Below, one piece after another: positions 1 through 8,079 of a DNA stretch of 45,184 bases. Positions within the stretch are counted from its first letter, which is position 1. The number at the start of each line of letters is the position of its first letter. The position numbers were made by a program, and so were the translations under genes. Below the pieces are notes generated by a model, which saw only the letters and a program-made list of their open reading frames with translations, was not told the DNA's origin and ran no database searches. Source of the stretch: an uncultured Merdimonas sp. (GTDB lineage: Bacteria; Bacillota; Clostridia; Lachnospirales; Lachnospiraceae); contig CALWAZ010000093.1 in NCBI GenBank assembly GCA_944375725.1, forward strand, positions 1 through 45,184, written 5' to 3'.

Positions 1-2
1 TG

Positions 3-335
3 GTACGGATCGAAGGAGCTTATACCCGGAATCAGGCAGATGATAAGGTGGATTATAGTGAGATCGTATTCATATTTTATCAGTATATAGACGAAAATGC
101 AGAAGGAGGCAGGATCAGTGTTGTGGAGGCGGAAATCAATATGCCTGCCAATACACTGAATATCCGCCGTTTCTACGGAGCTGGAAAAGCGTATGGCGGT
201 TTTCTTGGATCTGAAGAGATAAAAACGGATGAACTGGATGTTATTACAGAAAGTATACAAAACAATCCGGACATGAAGGACAGCGGCTATTTTACTTCAC
301 GGATTGGCAGAGACGGAGGACTGGTGGTTTATTGA
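3..335 (+). CDS. C-terminal part of an unknown protein
   Basis: The reading frame is open from the left edge of the window, so the true start lies outside; about 110 residues are visible and the frame ends at TGA 333-335. The visible part is acidic, has no membrane segment and shows no motif that I recognise. It contains FIFYQYIDENAEGG and a glycine-rich stretch (FYGAGKAYGGFLG) and ends in GLVVY. It could be the C-terminal domain of a larger cytoplasmic protein or a regulator. It is followed by a strong hairpin shared with the convergent MATE gene, so it is the last gene of its transcript. A GTG at 48 could in principle start a short protein, but it has no ribosome site and the frame continues upstream. 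Confidence 0.55.
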   Translation, partial: VRIEGAYTRNQADDKVDYSEIVFIFYQYIDENAEGGRISVVEAEINMPANTLNIRRFYGAGKAYGGFLGSEEIKTDELDVITESIQNNPDMKDSGYFTSRIGRDGGLVVY

Positions 336-391
336 ATATCAGGCATAGCCAGTAGTGAAACCATGCAGAAGGAACTGATGAATAAATAATA

Positions 392-426
392 AAATGCCGC
401 GGACCATTCGGCAGTCCGCGGCATTT
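392..426. terminator. Bidirectional terminator between convergent genes
   Basis: A perfect 13-bp stem (392-404 with 414-426) encloses a 9-nt loop. The arms begin AAA and end TTT, so either transcript carries a short U-run after a GC-rich stem. It lies between the unknown gene ending at 335 and the MATE gene ending at 442, and serves both. Confidence 0.8.
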
Positions 427-441
427 ACAGATCAGCATATT

Positions 442-1818
442 TTATTTTGCGGCCGGTTTTCCAAGCTGTGCCAGAGCCTTTCGGAATGTAAAATAGAAGG
501 CAATGGCAGTAAAGGTCACGGCCAGCGTATCTGTGACCGGCTCTGCCAGATATACGGCGAAGGTCTTATTGCCCGGGAACAGATGAGGCATCAGATAGAT
601 CAGCGGCAGCAGCAGAACGAATTTCCGGACAATGGCCGCGATGGCGGACATGAGCGCGTTGCCGATGGAGACGAAGGTCATCTGGCAGGCCATCTGGATG
701 CCGAAGATAAAGAGCACGGCCAGATAGGTGCGCAGGGCCGGAACCGTAAAATCAATCAGCGCCGCGTCGCTGGTAAACAGAGAGGCGAACAGGCGCGGGA
801 ATAACATGACGAAGCCCCACAGCAGAAAGGAATAGCAGCAGTCTGCTTTCAGCAGCAGCCAGAAAGCCTTTTTGACTCGGTCCACATTGCGGGCTCCGTA
901 GTTGTAACTGATGATGGGCTGGGAACCCTGGCCCATACCCTGGAGAGGCAGCATGGCGAACTGCATGACGCTGGAAAGGATTGTCATGGCTCCCACAGCG
1001 ATGTCGCCTCCGTAAAGCTGAAGAGAGGAGTTAAAGCAGATGTTGACTACGCTTTCGCTGGCCTGCATGATAAAGGTAGAGATGCCAAGGGCCAGGCTGG
1101 GGAAGAGGATTCGTGGCTGAATCCGGAAATAGCGTGCCCGGATGCGTAAGTTCGTTTTCTTTCCCACCAGAAACAGCAGAACCCAGGCGCAGGACAGAGC
1201 TTGTGAGATGATGGTGGCGAGAGCGGCGCCTTGTACCCCCATGTTAAAGCCGAAGATCAGGATCGGATCCAGGATGATATTGGTGACGGCTCCGATCAGG
1301 ACGGAGAGCATGCCGGTCTTTGCGAAGCCCTGGGCGGTAATGAAAGCGTTCATACCCAGAGTGAGCTGTACAAAGATAGTGCCGATGGCGTAGATATTCA
1401 TGTAGTCCACTGCGTATCCGATGGTATTTTCGCTGGCGCCGAAGGCCATCAGAAAATCCCGGTTCCAGATCAGAAGTACTGCAGTCAGAACCACGGAAAT
1501 GATGATCTGAGCCACAAAACAGTTGCCCAGGGTGGCCTCCGCGGATTCATAATCCTTCTTTCCCATGGAGATCGAGGCGCGGGGAGCGCCGCCGTTGCTG
1601 ATGAGGGCCGCAAAAGCCGATACGATCAGGATCAGGGGCATGCAGACGCCCACGCCTGTCAGGGCGGTGGCTCCCACGTCCTTGATATGGCCTATGTAGA
1701 TACGGTCTACCAGATTGTAAAGCATGTTGATAAGCTGCGCGGTTACGGTGGGAAGAGCCAGGCGCAGAAGCAGTTTTCCTACTGGCTCGGTTCCCAGAAA
1801 TTCTTTGTCATTGTTCAT
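442..1818 (-). CDS. MATE family multidrug efflux transporter
   Basis: Predicted cation-coupled exporter of drugs or organic cations in the cytoplasmic membrane. The 458-residue product has the length and about twelve hydrophobic segments of the MATE/NorM family. Its N-terminal region reads PVGKLLLRLALPTVTAQLINMLYNLVDRIYIGH, the usual MATE opening in which a short amphipathic start leads into helix 1 and an NxxDRxxIG element (shown here only as family reasoning). A second half beginning near LFPSLALGISTFIMQ repeats the fold. The ATG at 1818 is preferred: it lies inside the end of the upstream marR gene (11-base overlap), which suggests translational coupling. An ATG at 1845 in the same frame would overlap marR further. 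The gene is co-transcribed with marR, so it is probably repressed by it and induced by a ligand. The substrate cannot be deduced. Confidence 0.9.
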   Translation of the reverse strand: MNNDKEFLGTEPVGKLLLRLALPTVTAQLINMLYNLVDRIYIGHIKDVGATALTGVGVCMPLILIVSAFAALISNGGAPRASISMGKKDYESAEATLGNCFVAQIIISVVLTAVLLIWNRDFLMAFGASENTIGYAVDYMNIYAIGTIFVQLTLGMNAFITAQGFAKTGMLSVLIGAVTNIILDPILIFGFNMGVQGAALATIISQALSCAWVLLFLVGKKTNLRIRARYFRIQPRILFPSLALGISTFIMQASESVVNICFNSSLQLYGGDIAVGAMTILSSVMQFAMLPLQGMGQGSQPIISYNYGARNVDRVKKAFWLLLKADCCYSFLLWGFVMLFPRLFASLFTSDAALIDFTVPALRTYLAVLFIFGIQMACQMTFVSIGNALMSAIAAIVRKFVLLLPLIYLMPHLFPGNKTFAVYLAEPVTDTLAVTFTAIAFYFTFRKALAQLGKPAAK

Positions 1819-2257
1819 TTGAGTTACACCTGCTTTCCAGTCCATTCAGGACATTTTCTGTGATTTTTTCCGTGATACTCTGGTATTGTCTGAGCTCGGA
1901 ATCTGTGAGCCCTTTGGAGAGAGTCTTGTAAAAGCCCTCTTTTACCTCGTCGATCTGATGAACGATTTCCGTGGCCTGTCTGGTCAGGGACAGGTGGACG
2001 CGTCTCCGATCTCCGGGATCCGGAAACCGTTCCAGATATCCTTTCTGAATCAGAGCTTCCACGCCCTGGGACACGTTTCCCTTTGAGAGCATCCGGTATT
2101 CGGCAATATCCCCGGCTGTATCCAGGCCGGGGTTATTGTGCAGAAAACTGATAATCGTAATCTCGATGCGGGAAAGGGAAAAATTTTTCCGGATATCGTC
2201 CATATGGCGGTCATAGAGCTTTTGAATTCTGCGGTAAAGCAGAAGCAAACCTTTCAT
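1808..2257 (-). CDS. MarR family transcriptional regulator
   Basis: A 149-residue winged-helix regulator, the normal MarR length. The DNA-binding part runs from about residue 25 to 100 with the recognition region around DIAEYRMLSKGNVSQGVEALIQKGYL, followed by the wing DPGDRRRVHLSLT, a classic MarR wing. It is the first gene of a minus-strand pair with the MATE transporter and reads away from the ABC exporter. The intergenic region has a consensus promoter for it and two tandem dyads just downstream of the -10, so autorepression is likely. The same sites may also affect the divergent ABC operon, whose promoter is only about 60 bp away. The inducing ligand is unknown. Confidence 0.9.
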   Translation of the reverse strand: MKGLLLLYRRIQKLYDRHMDDIRKNFSLSRIEITIISFLHNNPGLDTAGDIAEYRMLSKGNVSQGVEALIQKGYLERFPDPGDRRRVHLSLTRQATEIVHQIDEVKEGFYKTLSKGLTDSELRQYQSITEKITENVLNGLESRCNSNEQ

Positions 2258-2283
2258 CCGGGAGATGCACCTTCCTTTTTTTT

Positions 2284-2312
2284 GTTCTAATTAGAACGAT
2301 TCTTTTTAGAAC
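2284..2312. promoter_or_regulatory. Two tandem MarR-type operator dyads
   Basis: GTTCTAATTAGAAC (2284-2297) is a perfect 14-bp palindrome. It is followed one base later by ATTCTTTTTAGAAC (2299-2312), which keeps four of the five arm pairs. The two copies are spaced 15 bp apart and lie immediately downstream of the predicted -10 of marR, over its transcription start. This is a typical position for an autorepressing MarR protein; the assignment to this MarR is inference. Confidence 0.65.
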
Positions 2313-2313
2313 A

Positions 2314-2341
2314 ATTATAACACAGAAGCGGAAACTGTCAA
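2314..2341 (-). promoter_or_regulatory. Promoter of marR-MATE operon
   Basis: On the minus strand TTGACA (2336-2341) and TATAAT (2314-2319) are separated by 16 bp. Both hexamers match the sigma-A consensus exactly. Transcription would start near 2307, inside the second dyad. Confidence 0.8.
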
Positions 2342-2358
2342 TTCCTTTTCGCTATGGA

Positions 2359-2387
2359 TTGACAACAGCAATCATTGGTAATACAAT
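2359..2387 (+). promoter_or_regulatory. Promoter of the ABC exporter operon
   Basis: TTGACA (2359-2364) and TACAAT (2382-2387) have 17-bp spacing. The start is near 2394, about 26 bases before the ATG at 2420, which has a TTGGAGG ribosome site (2405-2411). The -35 lies only 17 bp from the -35 of the divergent marR promoter. Confidence 0.8.
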
Positions 2388-2419
2388 AGTTGCATCTACA
2401 ACAGTTGGAGGTTCAAGTT

Positions 2420-4147
2420 ATGCTGATACGTCTGTTTTCTTATATGAAACAGTATAAGAAATACGCGGTTCTTGCGATGATCTGTATTACGGCGGAAGGA
2501 ATTCTGGAGCTTCTCGTTCCGCTGATTATGGCAGACCTGGTGGATGTGGGTGTGGCTTCGGGCGACACGGCCTACATCTATGAGAAAGGGGCGCAGATGG
2601 TCATCTGCGCGGTGATTGCCCTGATCCTTGGCGTGGGAAGCGCCAGATTCGCGGCGCTGGCCGGACAGGGGCTGGGCGCGGAGCTCCGCCGGGCGGAGTA
2701 TGAGAAGCTTCAGCATTTTTCCTTTTCCAATATTGATCATTTTCGGACATCCTCTCTGGTGACGAGACTGACCAGTGATGTGACGAATATACAGAATACC
2801 GTTTCCATGGGAATGCGTCCCTTCTGCCGCGGCCCGGTGATGCTGGTGGCGGCGACGGGAATCGCCTTCTCCATCAATCATATGCTGGCAGTGGTGTTTT
2901 TTGTGGCGCTGCCCATACTGGGAGCGGCTCTTTTCGTAATTACCATGAAGGTGCGGCCGCTGTATTCCAAAATGCAGGGCGCCATCGATACGGTAAACCG
3001 GATTATTCAGGAAAACCTGACAGCGATCCGGATCGTGAAGGCCTGTGTCCGGGGGGACCATGAGATTGCCAAGTTCGAGGAAGGCAACCGGGAGCTGCGC
3101 ACTCAGTCTGAGACAGCTTTCCGGCTGGCGGCCCTGAATATGCCAGCCATGCAGTTTGTAATGTACGGCACGATTCTGGGAATCCTGCTGTATGGCGGCG
3201 AGCTGATTCAGGTTGGAAACATGCAGATCGGCGAGCTGACCAGTTTCCTGAGCTATGTGCTTCAGATTCTGAACTCCCTGATGATGATTTCCAATGTGTT
3301 CCTTATGATGACCCGTTCCATCGCGTCCGGCGAGCGAATTATGGAAGTCATAGATGAAAAGGTTGATATTACAGATGAAAAGGCAAAGGATATCGAAGTG
3401 GAGCGGGGAGACATTTCCTTTGAGCATGTATGGTTCAAGTATAAGAAGGAAGCCAAGGAATATGTGCTTTCAGATATCAATCTGTGGATTCAGGCAGGGC
3501 AGACGATAGGCATCATCGGCCAGACCGGTTCAGCCAAGTCTACGCTGGTGCAGCTGATTCCCCGGCTGTATGAGGTGGAACAGGGTGTGGTGAAGGTGGA
3601 TGATGTGCCGGTGCAGGAATATCCCATGGAGCATCTGCGGGACGCGGTGGCCATGGTGCTTCAGAAAAACACGCTGTTTTCCGGAAGTCTTCTCGAAAAC
3701 CTGAAATGGGGCAGAGAGGACGCTTCCATGGAAGAGGTGGAGGAGGTCTGCCGGATCGCCTGTGTGGATGAGTTCCTGGAACGGCTGCCGGAAGGCTATG
3801 ACACGGAAATGGGACAGGGCGGCGTCAATGTGTCCGGCGGCCAGAAGCAGAGAATCTGCATCGCCCGGGCTCTGCTGAAAAGGCCCAAGGTACTGATTCT
3901 GGATGATTCCACCAGCGCTGTGGATACGGCCACAGAGCGGAAGATCCGGGAGCGGATGGCGGAATACCTGCCCTTTATGACGAAGATTATCATTGCCCAG
4001 AGGATTTCCTCTGTGCGGAGCGCGGATCAGATTGTGATTCTGGACGATGGGAAGATCAGCGACATCGGCACCCACGAAGAGCTGCTGGCAAGAAGCGAGA
4101 TTTATCAGCAGATTTATGAATCTCAGAAGGAAGGGGTGGAGCTCTAA
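2420..4147 (+). CDS. ABC exporter half-transporter, subunit with degenerate ATPase site
   Basis: One half (575 residues) of a heterodimeric ABC exporter: an N-terminal six-helix membrane domain (about residues 15-310) and a C-terminal nucleotide-binding domain. The ATP site residues are unusual: Walker A is GQTGSAKST (K373, with A372 where Gly is usual), Walker B ends LILDD so the catalytic Glu is Asp (D496), and the switch His is Gln (Q527, IAQR). The signature VSGGQ (472-475) is near-canonical. This is the known pattern of the TM287/288 and BmrCD type, in which one site binds but barely hydrolyses ATP. The ATG at 2420 is chosen for its TTGGAGG site; a TTG at 2390 would lie inside the promoter. 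The stop overlaps the next start (TAATG). Likely a drug or lipid exporter; substrate unknown. Confidence 0.92.
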   Translation: MLIRLFSYMKQYKKYAVLAMICITAEGILELLVPLIMADLVDVGVASGDTAYIYEKGAQMVICAVIALILGVGSARFAALAGQGLGAELRRAEYEKLQHFSFSNIDHFRTSSLVTRLTSDVTNIQNTVSMGMRPFCRGPVMLVAATGIAFSINHMLAVVFFVALPILGAALFVITMKVRPLYSKMQGAIDTVNRIIQENLTAIRIVKACVRGDHEIAKFEEGNRELRTQSETAFRLAALNMPAMQFVMYGTILGILLYGGELIQVGNMQIGELTSFLSYVLQILNSLMMISNVFLMMTRSIASGERIMEVIDEKVDITDEKAKDIEVERGDISFEHVWFKYKKEAKEYVLSDINLWIQAGQTIGIIGQTGSAKSTLVQLIPRLYEVEQGVVKVDDVPVQEYPMEHLRDAVAMVLQKNTLFSGSLLENLKWGREDASMEEVEEVCRIACVDEFLERLPEGYDTEMGQGGVNVSGGQKQRICIARALLKRPKVLILDDSTSAVDTATERKIRERMAEYLPFMTKIIIAQRISSVRSADQIVILDDGKISDIGTHEELLARSEIYQQIYESQKEGVEL

Positions 4148-6012
4148 TGGCACAATACAGATATGACGGCTATAAAAGGCCGAAAAATACGAAAAAAACA
4201 CTGCTGCACCTTTTAAGCTATCTGGGACATCATAAATGGATGTTTCTGCTGGTGGGTCTGCTGGTATTTATCAGCACAGGCGCCAGCCTGATGGGAACCT
4301 ATCTTCTGAAGCCGGTTATCAACCGGTTTATCATGCCGGGCGATATGAAGGGGCTTGTGGAGGCAGTCGTCGGTATGGGAATCATGTATCTGTGCGGCGC
4401 TCTTGCCACGCTGGGCTACAATCAGCTGATGATCAAATCCGCCCAGACTGTGGTGCAGGAAATCCGGCGGGATCTGTTTGTGCATGTACAGAAGCTGCCG
4501 CTGAAATATTTTGACGCCCATACCCATGGAGAGCTGATGAGCCGTTTTACCAACGATGTGGATACGGTGCAGGAGGCCATGAACAACAGCTTTGCCATGA
4601 TCATTCAGAGCTTTCTGACCCTGGCGGGCACGGTAATCATGATGATGGTCTTAAGTATCCGGCTTTCCATGATTGTAGTGGTATTTCTGATTCTGATGTT
4701 TGCCTTTATCCGGTTCAACGGAAGCAGAAGCCGGAAGTATTTCCAGAGGCAGCAGGCGGAACTGGGCCGCATCAACGGCTTTGTGGAAGAGATGATGGCA
4801 GGGCAGAAGGTGGAGAAGGTCTTCAATCATGAGAAAAAGGACTTTGAGAATTTCTGCGTGCTGAATGAAAATCTGAGAAGGGAATCCACCAGCGCGCTGG
4901 CCTATACCGGCATGCAGGTTCCCACCGTGGTCAGCCTGTCCTATCTGAATTATGCGGTGTCAGCCTGCGCGGGCGGCCTGTTTACCCTGGCCGGCCTGAT
5001 GGATCTGGGAAGCCTGGCTTCCTATCTGGTCTATGTGCGTCAGAGTGCCATGCCCTTAAATCAGTTTACCCAGCAGGTGAATCTTCTGATGACAGCTCTT
5101 GCGGGAGCGGAGCGTATTTTTGACCTGATGGAAGCGGAGCCTGAGGTGGACGAGGGTGATGTGACGCTCTGCAATGTGCGGGAAGAGAATGGCAGCCTTG
5201 TGGAGACGCCGGAGCGCACAGAGCATTTTGCGTGGAAGGTGCCGGATGAAAAGGGAGACGGTGCCAGCCTGGTACCGCTGAAGGGAGACGTCCGCTTCAA
5301 CAATGTAGTCTTTGGTTATGTGCCGGAGAAAAAGATTCTGAACGGAATTTCCCTGTACGCGAAGCCCGGCCAGAAGATCGCTTTTGTGGGTTCCACGGGA
5401 GCCGGAAAAACCACGATCATCAATCTGATCAACCGGTTTTATGAGATACAGTCCGGCGTCATCACCTACGACGGCATCGATATCCGGAGAATCAAAAAGG
5501 ATGATCTGCGCCACTCGCTTGCCATGGTCATCCAGGAGACGCACCTCTTTACAGGAACCATAGCGGACAATATCCGCTACGGAAAACTGGATGCCACCGA
5601 TGAGGAGGTAAAGGAAGCGGCCCGGATCGCCAACGCGGATTCCTTCATCCGCAGGCTGCCGGACGGCTATGATACCATGCTGCACAGCGATGGAGCAAAT
5701 CTGTCCCAGGGGCAGCGCCAGCTGCTGGCTATCGCCCGGGCGGCCGTGGCGCGGCCGCCGGTACTGATTCTTGACGAAGCCACCAGTTCCATCGATACCC
5801 GTACCGAGCGTCTGATTGAAAAGGGCATGGATGCCATCATGGATGGCCGGACGGTATTTGTGATTGCCCACCGCTTGTCCACGGTCCGCAATTCCAAGGC
5901 TATCATGGTACTGGAGCACGGCGAGATCATCGAGCGGGGCGATCATGAATCGCTGCTGGAGCAGAAAGGGCGTTATTATCAGCTGTACACCGGACAGTTT
6001 GAACTTGAGTAG
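4147..6012 (+). CDS. ABC exporter half-transporter, catalytic subunit
   Basis: Partner subunit (621 residues) of the heterodimeric exporter. The membrane domain covers about residues 20-320, and the nucleotide-binding domain has Walker A GSTGAGKTT (K421), Walker B LILDEATSS with the catalytic Glu E544, and switch His H575, all intact. Its signature is LSQGQ (519-523) instead of LSGGQ. In the heterodimer that signature faces the degenerate Walker motifs of the first subunit, so both deviations fall in the same composite site. An extra 50-residue charged segment (about 335-385) separates the two domains. The start overlaps the previous stop by one base, so the two subunits are made in a fixed ratio. 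A strong terminator follows. Confidence 0.93.
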   Translation: MAQYRYDGYKRPKNTKKTLLHLLSYLGHHKWMFLLVGLLVFISTGASLMGTYLLKPVINRFIMPGDMKGLVEAVVGMGIMYLCGALATLGYNQLMIKSAQTVVQEIRRDLFVHVQKLPLKYFDAHTHGELMSRFTNDVDTVQEAMNNSFAMIIQSFLTLAGTVIMMMVLSIRLSMIVVVFLILMFAFIRFNGSRSRKYFQRQQAELGRINGFVEEMMAGQKVEKVFNHEKKDFENFCVLNENLRRESTSALAYTGMQVPTVVSLSYLNYAVSACAGGLFTLAGLMDLGSLASYLVYVRQSAMPLNQFTQQVNLLMTALAGAERIFDLMEAEPEVDEGDVTLCNVREENGSLVETPERTEHFAWKVPDEKGDGASLVPLKGDVRFNNVVFGYVPEKKILNGISLYAKPGQKIAFVGSTGAGKTTIINLINRFYEIQSGVITYDGIDIRRIKKDDLRHSLAMVIQETHLFTGTIADNIRYGKLDATDEEVKEAARIANADSFIRRLPDGYDTMLHSDGANLSQGQRQLLAIARAAVARPPVLILDEATSSIDTRTERLIEKGMDAIMDGRTVFVIAHRLSTVRNSKAIMVLEHGEIIERGDHESLLEQKGRYYQLYTGQFELE

Positions 6013-6020
6013 ACTGACAG

Positions 6021-6063
6021 CCGGGACGGTATGCGGCTTGGGAAAAGCCGCGTACCGTCCCGG
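6021..6063 (+). terminator. Terminator of ABC exporter operon
   Basis: A 19-bp stem (6021-6039 with 6045-6063, one G-U pair) closes a 5-base loop and is followed by ATTTGTTTCC. It starts nine bases after the exporter stop codon. The U-tract is imperfect, so some readthrough into the next MarR gene is possible. Confidence 0.75.
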
Positions 6064-6089
6064 ATTTGTTTCCTGATAGAAAATGAGAA

Positions 6090-6539
6090 ATGCGGAATAA
6101 GAAAGCGGGTTTTAATATGGAAAAAAAGGAAATCAGAGATATACTGCACAGGCTGGATCTGGAAAGAAAAAAATTTCTGGGACCGAAGCTGCAGGTACTG
6201 GGCCTGACCGTGGGGGAAGGGCAGGCGCGCGCGCTGCGCGGCCTGCTGGAGGAAGGCCCCATGACCCAGAAAGAGCTGGCAGATCTGTGCATGCGGGACA
6301 CGGCCACCATGTCCCGGAATATTGACCGGCTGGAAAAGGCCGGCCTGCTCACAAGAGAGAACAACCCCGGCTGCCGGCGCTCTTATCTGATCTGCCTTAC
6401 GGAAGAAGGAAAAGAGAAGGCAAAGCAGGTACAGGAAATTTTCCGGGAACTGGATGAGCGGATCTGGGGTGATATTCCGGCAGAGGAGATGAAACAGCTG
6501 TACGAAACTCTGCTGCGGATCGAGAAAAATCTGGAGTAA
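6090..6539 (+). CDS. MarR family transcriptional regulator
   Basis: A 149-residue MarR-type winged helix. The recognition region reads MTQKELADLCMRDTATMSR followed by NIDRLEKAGLLTRE and the wing NPGCRRSYLICLTEEG, in the right order and spacing. It differs clearly from the first MarR of the window. No good ribosome site precedes either the ATG at 6090 or the in-frame ATG at 6117 (MEKKEIRD, where the family similarity begins), so the start is uncertain. It sits behind the exporter terminator with no obvious promoter of its own, so its expression may depend on readthrough. A role in controlling the exporter is possible but only inferred from position. Confidence 0.85.
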   Translation: MRNKKAGFNMEKKEIRDILHRLDLERKKFLGPKLQVLGLTVGEGQARALRGLLEEGPMTQKELADLCMRDTATMSRNIDRLEKAGLLTRENNPGCRRSYLICLTEEGKEKAKQVQEIFRELDERIWGDIPAEEMKQLYETLLRIEKNLE

Positions 6540-6544
6540 AGAGG

Positions 6545-6573
6545 TTGACACTGCCCTGCCTGTTAAATATAAT
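6545..6573 (+). promoter_or_regulatory. Consensus promoter before the Uma2 gene
   Basis: TTGACA (6545-6550), a 17-bp spacer and TATAAT (6568-6573) match the consensus perfectly. The start would be near 6580, giving a leader of about 135-170 bases. Two small perfect hairpins lie in the leader: AATGTGC/GCACATT (6599-6617) and TGGCAG/CTGCCA (6619-6632). Confidence 0.75.
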
Positions 6574-6748
6574 GAAATTGTCACAGGAATCACTTGTAAA
6601 TGTGCCTGTCGCACATTCTGGCAGTTCTGCCATGATTTCCAAAAAATGATTTCAATATATGGCAGAGGGAACGGGGACCTTTTCAGGGAATGCCTTTGCC
6701 GGAACAGGAGGTAGCATGAGAGCAAGCTTACGAAAAGAGGATGTACGT

Positions 6749-7288
6749 ATGTCTGATCAGGAGAACAGAGAGTATACTACAGATGATATTTTAGCCCTGC
6801 CGGAAGGCGTAAGGGCGGAGCTTATCGACGGAAAAATGTATTATATGGCATCGCCGACCATGACGCATCAGCGGCTGATTATGGGACTTTCCGCCCAGAT
6901 TTATAATCATATCAGAGAGCATGGAGGCGGCTGTCAGGTGTTTCCTGCACCGTTTGCAGTATTTATTATGAATGATAAGCGGAACTATTTTGAGCCGGAT
7001 ATCGTTGTAGTCTGCGATCCGGATAAGCTGGATGAGGCGGGATGTCATGGGGCGCCGGACTGGGTGATTGAAATTGTGTCGCCATCCAGCAAGACGATGG
7101 ATTATTACAAAAAAGCCGGGAAATATGCGGAGGCTGGCGTAAGGGAATACTGGATTGTCGATCCGGCAAGAGAGGCAGTGGTAATCTGCCGCATGGAAAA
7201 AGGTGAGGAGCCTGTCATTTATCCTTTTACGGACAAACTGGCTTCCGGTATTCTTGAAGGATTGGAACTGGATGTCCAGGCGGTTTGA
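6749..7288 (+). CDS. Uma2 (DUF820) family PD-(D/E)XK nuclease-like protein
   Basis: A 179-residue protein with the Uma2 pattern in order: YTTDDILALPEGVRAELIDG near the start, MTHQRLIMGL, then FEPDIVVVCDPDK and DWVIEIVSPSS, ending with YAEAGVREYWIVDPARE. The Asp of FEPD and the Glu of VIEIVS are the usual acidic residues of the PD-(D/E)XK fold, with a Lys after YYK. The family is predicted to be nuclease-like, but the role is unknown; members occur widely as single genes in Lachnospiraceae. The ATG at 6749 fits the family start and has AAGAGG eight bases upstream. An ATG at 6716 behind AGGAGG would add 11 residues and is nearly as good. The gene is monocistronic between a consensus promoter and a hairpin. 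Confidence 0.8.
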   Translation: MSDQENREYTTDDILALPEGVRAELIDGKMYYMASPTMTHQRLIMGLSAQIYNHIREHGGGCQVFPAPFAVFIMNDKRNYFEPDIVVVCDPDKLDEAGCHGAPDWVIEIVSPSSKTMDYYKKAGKYAEAGVREYWIVDPAREAVVICRMEKGEEPVIYPFTDKLASGILEGLELDVQAV

Positions 7289-7325
7289 GAATCGGAAAAA
7301 TTAGTATGGAGGGCAGCATAACAGA

Positions 7326-7367
7326 CAGGGTCCGGGAAGCAGAATTCTTTTCGCTTCCCGGACCCTG
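7326..7367. terminator. Hairpin between convergent Uma2 gene and nrdG
   Basis: A perfect 15-bp stem (7326-7340 with 7353-7367) has a 12-base loop. It lies between two convergent genes, which supports a shared terminator. Neither side has a clean U-run, so termination strength is uncertain. Confidence 0.6.
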
Positions 7368-7399
7368 AGTATTGAATACAAAATGAGAAATCCAGTGTT

Positions 7400-7963
7400 T
7401 CAGACTTCATTAATATCGCCGCTTCCCATGGTCCGCCGCCAGGTGCCCTCCAGCAGAACCATCCGGCCCTCAGCCAGGGATTTCGGCATATCGATGATAT
7501 TCTGGTTGGAGGAGCCCCGGAAAATCAGGCCGGCGTCTTTCAGCTCTTCTATAAATTTACCGTCCACCAGTACGTCGATATAAGAGAGAAGCTCCCGGAG
7601 GATTTCCGGGTCACCCACAGAACCGGTCAAAAGATCGGTCTCAAAGGTGAAGCCGGTGTAACACCAGAGGGTTTTCTCCGGAAAACGCTCCTTGAACAGG
7701 CGGGCCAGCTCCAGAAGCGGCGCCTGGTTCTCAGGCTCCAGAGGCTCGCCTCCCAGAAAGGAAAGGCCGGCCACATAGGAGGGAGCGAGGGCGTTCAGAA
7801 TTTCGTCCATGGTTTCCCGGGTGAAGGGCTGGCCGTAGGAAAAATCCCAGGCTTCCCGGTTGAAGCAGTTCCGGCAGTGGTGGCGGCAGCCGCTCACAAA
7901 GAGGGAGACGCGGACGCCGGGGCCATTGGCAATATCATTTTTCTTGATCACTGCGTAGTTCAT
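7400..7963 (-). CDS. nrdG: Anaerobic ribonucleotide reductase activating protein
   Basis: Radical-SAM activase (187 residues) that generates the glycyl radical of NrdD in the cytoplasm. The 4Fe-4S cluster motif CxxxCxxC is at C26, C30 and C33 (SGCRHHCRNC), preceded by DIANGPGVRVSLFVSG, a hallmark of NrdG. The later segments FLGGEP and WCYTGF bind S-adenosylmethionine and shape the barrel. The ATG at 7963 has GAGGT upstream at good spacing. It is the second gene of the nrdD-nrdG operon, 116 bases after nrdD, with a hairpin in between that may adjust the ratio of the two proteins. Confidence 0.95.
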   Translation of the reverse strand: MNYAVIKKNDIANGPGVRVSLFVSGCRHHCRNCFNREAWDFSYGQPFTRETMDEILNALAPSYVAGLSFLGGEPLEPENQAPLLELARLFKERFPEKTLWCYTGFTFETDLLTGSVGDPEILRELLSYIDVLVDGKFIEELKDAGLIFRGSSNQNIIDMPKSLAEGRMVLLEGTWRRTMGSGDINEV

Positions 7964-8009
7964 AGGCTTACCTCATGAAATGAAAATATATTCTGTGAAA
8001 ATTCAGAGA

Positions 8010-8036
8010 GGGGTGTCTCAATTTTTGAGACACCCC
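8010..8036 (-). other. Hairpin between nrdD and nrdG
   Basis: An 11-bp perfect stem (8010-8020 with 8026-8036) has a 5-base loop. In the nrdD to nrdG reading direction it is not followed by U's, so it is more likely a processing or stabilising hairpin, or a weak attenuator, than a full terminator. The U-rich tail is on the opposite (plus) strand. Confidence 0.5.
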
Positions 8037-8079
8037 GTTTCTTTTCTGGTTATTTGGCAGAAGCATCAGATGCTGAAAA

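Noticed and set aside
6659-6748. Longer Uma2 start at 6659
   Set aside because: It has no ribosome site and the extra residues fall outside the family; starts at 6716 or 6749 are better.
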